DNA from: Planctomycetota bacterium
GTDB taxonomy: Bacteria; Planctomycetota; Phycisphaerae; SM23-33
NCBI GenBank assembly: GCA_029553505.1
Contig: JAKPKY010000081.1
Span: forward strand, 1-35,206
DNA length: 35,206 bases
Reading direction: 5' to 3'
The position numbers and the translations under genes are program-made. Under the pieces are notes generated by a model. The model saw only the letters and a program-made list of their open reading frames with translations. It was not told the DNA's origin and did not search any database. This document shows, piece after piece, positions 31,517 to 35,206 of the stretch. Each line of letters starts with the position of its first letter. Positions within the stretch are counted from its first letter, which is position 1.

Positions 31517-32848
31517 CTACCAGGCGGACTGGATGACGGGGCGTTTTTCGCCCGCATGGACGATGCGTTCGATCAGCCGGGCCCGCAATTCGTCGGCGAC
31601 GGACTTGCATTCCGCCCGTCCGAGAAGGTTCGTCCGCTCGTGGGGATCGGCGTCGAGGTCGTAGAGGAAATCGTCCGCGTATCGCTCCGCAGCCGGGATG
31701 GAACCTCCATGCAGGTCCGGCGCGCGGACGGAATACTTCCACCGCTCGGTGCGCAGGGCCCGGCCGACCTGCGATTCGCTGATCTGCGCGAAGATTTCGT
31801 TCCGCCAGTCGCCGGCGCTCTCGTCGAGCAGTCCCTGGATCGCCCGGCCTCGCATGGTCGGAGGCGGCGTCACCCCGCCCGCCGACAGCACGGTGGGCGG
31901 AAGGTCCACCAGGCTGACCATCTCCCGCGCGACGCGCCCGCCTGCGAACCCCGGCCCGCGGACGACCAGCGGAATCCGCAGGCAACCATCGTGGCACGAC
32001 CGCTTGTATTCCGGATTGCGCGTGCGGAAGTGCGAACCGTGGTCGCTGGTGTAGAGGACCACCGTGTTGTCGGCGATCCCCAAGCGGTCCAGTTCGTCGA
32101 GAATCCGCCCCAGGTTCGCGTCAACGGCGTGGCAGCAGCCGAGATAATCCGGGTAGTTCTCCCGCCAGTCGCCGGCTGTGTCGATCAGGTCGCCCGGCGT
32201 CTCGTAATCGGCGAAACGCTCCTTCGATCCGTTCGGTCCTTCGTAGCGGTTGTGGTCGTTCTGGTGGTGCGGCTCGATGAAAGACAGGAACAAAAAGAAC
32301 GGCCGGTCGCCCTTACGCGTGCGAAGGTACTCCACGGCGTAATCGCCCAGGCAGTCGGCGCGGTATCGCCCCTCGGGGAAGACCACTTTCTGACCGTTTC
32401 CGTCGAACATGTGCCCGTCGTAGCTGTGCGAGGTGAACTCCAGGACGTCCGCCGCCAGCCAGAAGTCGTATCCGCCCCGGCGCTCCGGCGGGACCGGAAG
32501 CGTGCGATAATTCTGCTCCTTTCCCGTGGACGCCAGGTGCCACTTGCCGATGTAGCCGGCTTCGTATCCCGCCGCGCGGAGATGGTGCGCGAGCGTCTTC
32601 TCATCGAGCGGAAGGGCGATGTCGTTGCGGTAGCAACCGATTTCGGTGGGGTACTTGCCCGTCTGGAGGCACGCCCTCGCCGGTCCGCAGACCGGCTGGC
32701 AGGTGAACGCCCGCTCGAAGCGGACTCCCTCGGCGGCCATGCGGTCAAGATTGGGCGTGACGTCGAGCTTCTGGCCGTAGCAGCCGCAGGTGTCCCATCG
32801 TTGCTGGTCGCTGAAGACAAAGACGACATTTGGTTTTTCGTGGCGCAT
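31517..32848 (-). CDS. Type I sulfatase (formylglycine-dependent)
   Basis: A 443-residue sulfatase of the alkaline-phosphatase superfamily. The calcium-binding Asp is in FVFSDQQRWDT (Asp14). The formylglycine signature CxPxR occurs as C54-G-P-A-R58 within VCGPARACLQTG. GKWHLAS contains the catalytic Lys/His pair and LYTSDHGSHF a second metal site. The C-terminal 'lYDLDADPHERTNL' is standard for arylsulfatases. There is no obvious signal peptide (MRHEKPNVVFVF starts straight into the fold), so it may be cytoplasmic, or the start may be elsewhere. It needs a formylglycine-generating enzyme or anaerobic maturase, which is not in the window. Substrate unknown; sulfated glycans are likely in this group. 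Confidence 0.93.
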   Translation of the reverse strand: MRHEKPNVVFVFSDQQRWDTCGCYGQKLDVTPNLDRMAAEGVRFERAFTCQPVCGPARACLQTGKYPTEIGCYRNDIALPLDEKTLAHHLRAAGYEAGYIGKWHLASTGKEQNYRTLPVPPERRGGYDFWLAADVLEFTSHSYDGHMFDGNGQKVVFPEGRYRADCLGDYAVEYLRTRKGDRPFFLFLSFIEPHHQNDHNRYEGPNGSKERFADYETPGDLIDTAGDWRENYPDYLGCCHAVDANLGRILDELDRLGIADNTVVLYTSDHGSHFRTRNPEYKRSCHDGCLRIPLVVRGPGFAGGRVAREMVSLVDLPPTVLSAGGVTPPPTMRGRAIQGLLDESAGDWRNEIFAQISESQVGRALRTERWKYSVRAPDLHGGSIPAAERYADDFLYDLDADPHERTNLLGRAECKSVADELRARLIERIVHAGEKRPVIQSAW

Positions 32849-32929
32849 GGACGGAAGTATAGGACAAACCCCTCGCGGGAGAAATACCCCGGCGACCCCG
32901 TCGTCCGGCGCTGCCTTTGGGCGGTTGCG

Positions 32930-33949
32930 TCAGGCGTTTTCCTGTGCGGCGCGGGTGCGAAGCTGCTCCATCTTGGCGCGGACCTCGCTGGCCATGCGAG
33001 AGTTGGGGAACCCGCTGATGATTTCCTCGCCGACGGAGATGGCCTCGTTCCACTGCTTCTCGGTGACGCGGATGGCGAACTGCACGCCGAGATTGTGCAG
33101 TCGGGCGCGGAACACCCCGCGGGCGGATTCCTGGAGCGCGGCGGCCTCCTGCGGCGTGAGGTAGCGGTCCAGCTCCCGCAGCAGCTCGATGCCGCGGTCC
33201 ACGTCGTTGCGTCGCACCGCCTCGCCGTAGTCGTGCAGCAGGTCGCGCTTGTGCGAGGCCCGGGCCGATTCGATGCGCTCCGGAAGCGCGACGACCTTCT
33301 CGTTCTTCGGGAACAGGCGCAGGATCCGCTTCGTCTCCCGCAGCGCCTGGGTCCAATCGTGGCGGTCGATGATCTGCTGAATCCGCGCGATCGCGCGGTC
33401 AATCTTTTCGTCCAGCGTCGCCTTGCGGTTTGCCAGCACCTCCTCGTGCAGACGCTGGGCCTCGTCGGTGAATCCAAGGTCCTTCTCGATCATCTCGATC
33501 ATTTTCTCAGCCGTGTTGTAGTCCTGCTTCATCAGGTTGTCGTGCACCGCCTCGCGGAAGGCTTCGATCTCCTGCTCGCGGAACAGGAGACTCTTGGCAC
33601 GATCGGACAGGCTGACCAGTTCGAGGAGCTTGCGGCTGGATTCGCTCAAATCGCTCAGGAGGGTTTCGATCCGGTCGAAACGGTCGCGGATAACCGTGAC
33701 CTCGTACTCGTTGGACACCAGCACGCGAAGCGCCCCGTAACTCGCGAAGAGGCCCGCGGCGACAAGCCCTTCCACGAGGATGGCGGCGATCCAGAACCCG
33801 ATGGATTCCCACGACGGGGCAAGGAGGACCGTCCGCACCAGCATCGCCACCGACCCGACCAGCAACACCGCGAGAATCGCCAGGGATACGATCGTTGCTG
33901 CATACCCGGCCCGCACAACCCACCGAAACCTGCCCGTCTGGTTGGACAT
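32930..33949 (-). CDS. Membrane-anchored helical-repeat protein
   Basis: A 339-residue protein with two N-terminal membrane segments (about 13-38 and 48-72) followed by an all-helical soluble part. A coiled-coil-like stretch (RDRFDRIETLLSDLSESSRKLLELVSL) leads into TPR-like repeats: QDYNTAEKMIEMIEKDL, HDWTQALRETKRILRLFP, NDVDRGIELLRELDRY and KQWNEAISVGEEIISGFP. No catalytic motif is seen, so a scaffold role at the inner membrane is likely. The ATG at 33949 is preceded by GGAAGGAG with good spacing. It is divergent from the HTH-EIIA gene, with 222 bp between. Confidence 0.83.
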   Translation of the reverse strand: MSNQTGRFRWVVRAGYAATIVSLAILAVLLVGSVAMLVRTVLLAPSWESIGFWIAAILVEGLVAAGLFASYGALRVLVSNEYEVTVIRDRFDRIETLLSDLSESSRKLLELVSLSDRAKSLLFREQEIEAFREAVHDNLMKQDYNTAEKMIEMIEKDLGFTDEAQRLHEEVLANRKATLDEKIDRAIARIQQIIDRHDWTQALRETKRILRLFPKNEKVVALPERIESARASHKRDLLHDYGEAVRRNDVDRGIELLRELDRYLTPQEAAALQESARGVFRARLHNLGVQFAIRVTEKQWNEAISVGEEIISGFPNSRMASEVRAKMEQLRTRAAQENA

Positions 33950-34171
33950 GGATATACTCCTTCCCTGGACGTATCAAATGTATCGGCCAATTGCTCTTGC
34001 GACGTGAAACCACCGTGAAGCGGTCTTCCTATCTAACTCTATTCCCCCAAAGGATGAATGTCAATCGTTCGGCGGACGCGGTTGCGAAATCGCGCCGTGG
34101 GCGAGCCGCCGGGGCGGCCCTTGTGCCCCGCGCCGGGCGGTGGTAGCATCGCACGGTGAAAGGGCTGCGCC
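33950..34171. other. 222-bp divergent intergenic region
   Basis: Between the helical-repeat gene and the HTH-EIIA gene. No small gene was seen, and no promoter could be called with confidence. Confidence 0.4.
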
Positions 34172-34891
34172 ATGCCTCACGAAGAGATGAATGAGCAGCA
34201 GGTGGCCGCCTACCTGCACATCGACGGGCGCGAGTTGGCCAAGCTGGCCAGCAGGGGGCAGATCCCCTGTCGCAAGGTGGGAGGGAAATTCCGGTTCACC
34301 AAGTCCGATGTCGACCACTGGATCGAGCTGTCCATGCCCCAACTCGACAAGCGCCGCCTGGCGGGCATCGAGAAGGGCGTCAGCCGGCACCACGGCTTTG
34401 CGGAAGAGGAACTCCTGCTGCACCCGATGATCCCCGACGGCGGACTGGCCGTCCCCCTCGATGCCCGGACTGCCGATGCAGTGATCCGCGCCCTGGTGGA
34501 CGTAGCCGACCGCGCCGGGGTGGTCCACGCACGCGTGGAACTGCTCAACGAAATCCGCCAGCGCGAGCAATTGTGCACGACGGCCATGCTCCCCGGCGTG
34601 GCGATCCCGCATCCGAGGCATCCGCTGCCGTATGACATCGCGCGCAGCTTTGTGGTGGTGGGCGTGACCACCAGCGGGATTCCCTTCGGCGCGGAGGATG
34701 GTTCGCTGACGCGGCTGTTCTTCCTGGTCTGTTGCAAGGACGACCGGACGCATCTGCACGTGCTGGCGCGCTTGGCGCGGATCTTCCACGAGCCCGGGGC
34801 GATCGAGGACTTCATCGACTCGTCCGACACCGAACAACTCGCCGAGCGCATTCTCCGGCACGAGCAGGCGGCGCTGGCCAGACCGTCCTAG
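34172..34891 (+). CDS. Fusion of excisionase-type HTH and PTS EIIA (PtsN-like) domain
   Basis: A 239-residue protein. Residues 5-55 form a helix-turn-helix of the excisionase/MerR-like type (EQQVAAYLHIDGRELAKLASRGQIPCRKVGGKFRFTKSDVDHW). Residues about 85-230 look like an EIIA domain of the fructose/nitrogen class. The phosphorylatable His is expected in LPGVAIPHPRH (His147), and KDDRTHLHVLARLARIFHEPG is a typical second signature. The fusion suggests a DNA-binding protein whose activity depends on PTS phosphorylation. No EI, HPr or sugar permease genes are in the window. Its TAG stop (34889-34891) overlaps the first bases of the MITE-like element. Confidence 0.87.
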   Translation: MPHEEMNEQQVAAYLHIDGRELAKLASRGQIPCRKVGGKFRFTKSDVDHWIELSMPQLDKRRLAGIEKGVSRHHGFAEEELLLHPMIPDGGLAVPLDARTADAVIRALVDVADRAGVVHARVELLNEIRQREQLCTTAMLPGVAIPHPRHPLPYDIARSFVVVGVTTSGIPFGAEDGSLTRLFFLVCCKDDRTHLHVLARLARIFHEPGAIEDFIDSSDTEQLAERILRHEQAALARPS

Positions 34892-35027
34892 GCTCTGTCT
34901 GAAAACTCCTCGCCAGACGTATCAACAAGGGTGGCACTGCTTGCTTGCAAGCAGTGTTCTTGCGGCTACACGGCTTGACAAGCAAGCCGTGGCGCCCCCG
35001 GATTGCGAGTTTTCAGACAGAGCCTAG
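34888..35027 (+). repeat. MITE-like element, copy 2 (perfect 21-bp terminal inverted repeats)
   Basis: 140 bp. The left terminal repeat at 34888-34908 (CTA plus GGCTCTGTCTGAAAACTC) is an exact inverse of 35007-35027. The 65-bp core at 34929-34993 is shared with copy 1 (64/65) and folds into hairpins CACTGCTTGC/GCAAGCAGTG (loop TT) and CACGGCTTG/CAAGCCGTG (loop ACAAG). CTAG is present at both ends and may be a target duplication. No coding capacity. The termini remind me of IS5-family elements, from memory only. Confidence 0.9.
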
Positions 35028-35085
35028 TCGCAATCCCAGGGGATTTTGGGTGTCCGCCGCGCGGGCGGAACGCTATGCTCAAGGC

Positions 35086-35206
35086 ATGGTCGGACGAAAG
35101 CTCCACGGATTTTTCGACGCGCAATTCCTGCGGCGCCTGGAACGCCTGCACCTGCTGGCCAAGCGCCTCGCGGGGCGGTCGCCCGCGGGGGCCCGCGCGT
35201 CGCGCC
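35086..35206 (+). CDS. Probable DUF58-family protein, N-terminus only
   Basis: An ATG at 35086 opens a frame that runs off the window. The 40 visible residues include FFDAQFLRRLERLHLLAKRLAGR, which resembles the conserved start of DUF58 proteins ('lld..l...Lerl.l.ar.l..G'). In many bacteria DUF58 genes sit with a MoxR-type ATPase and von Willebrand-factor membrane proteins, which cannot be checked here. The start lies 58 bp after the MITE-like element. The call is tentative because the diagnostic EF.dyR..GDD.R.idW motif is beyond the edge. Confidence 0.55.
   Translation, partial: MVGRKLHGFFDAQFLRRLERLHLLAKRLAGRSPAGARASR

Noticed and set aside
1-35206. CRISPR arrays, tRNA, rRNA, prophage or defence systems
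   Set aside because: No regularly spaced repeats, cloverleaf-like sequences, rRNA segments or phage/defence hallmark genes were seen on either strand. xerD looks like the housekeeping recombinase, not an integrase.

Overview
The window is a GC-rich bacterial chromosome segment with house-keeping genes in small mixed-strand clusters. Several traits point to a member of the Planctomycetota, probably class Phycisphaerae (inference, no marker gene seen): a signal peptidase I enlarged to about 590 residues by a zinc-ribbon and a beta-rich insert, a formylglycine sulfatase, a leucyl-tRNA synthetase with an extra insert near the catalytic core, planctomycete-style lipoproteins and TPR proteins, and a HTH-EIIA fusion. 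I see no phage, IS transposase, CRISPR array, rRNA or tRNA gene.

Layout. 1-5171 (minus): pyrE followed closely by a three-gene iron/solute ABC importer (binding lipoprotein, fused double permease, ATPase cut by the window edge), plus a secreted S1/P1-type nuclease. 5278-10628 (plus): signal peptidase I, an intergenic stretch with three DnaA-box-like 9-mers, the lipopolysaccharide-export ATPase lptB, a GH127-like glycosidase and an SGNH hydrolase. 10791-20585 (minus): PAS histidine kinase, lipoprotein, membrane protein, hemL, leuS, a gluzincin peptidase and a TPR protein. 20916-23637: a 3D-domain wall protein, an FmdB zinc ribbon, an orphan HicB-like protein with a clear promoter and terminator, and xerD overlapped by a small four-cysteine protein gene. 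23848-28842: lipoprotein, large membrane protein, tilS, an MlaE permease without its partners and a DUF962 membrane protein. 28853-35206: a haem-motif sensor kinase, MerR regulator, NTF2-like membrane protein, sulfatase, membrane-anchored helical-repeat protein, HTH-EIIA fusion and the start of a probable DUF58 protein.

Repeats. The most striking non-coding feature is a pair of about 140-bp MITE-like elements (10625-10762 and 34888-35027, opposite orientation). They share a 65-bp double-hairpin core at 64/65 identity. The second copy has perfect 21-bp terminal inverted repeats. In both copies one CTAG end coincides with the TAG stop codon of the upstream gene. A different double-hairpin block (11958-12082) also abuts a TAG stop.

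Functional themes are cell-envelope building and export (lepB, lptB, mlaE, 3D protein, lipoproteins), translation (leuS, tilS), tetrapyrrole and pyrimidine synthesis (hemL, pyrE), glycan breakdown (GH127-like, SGNH, sulfatase) and sensing (two kinases, MerR, EIIA-like). All functional calls rest on motifs read by eye. No database search was possible.
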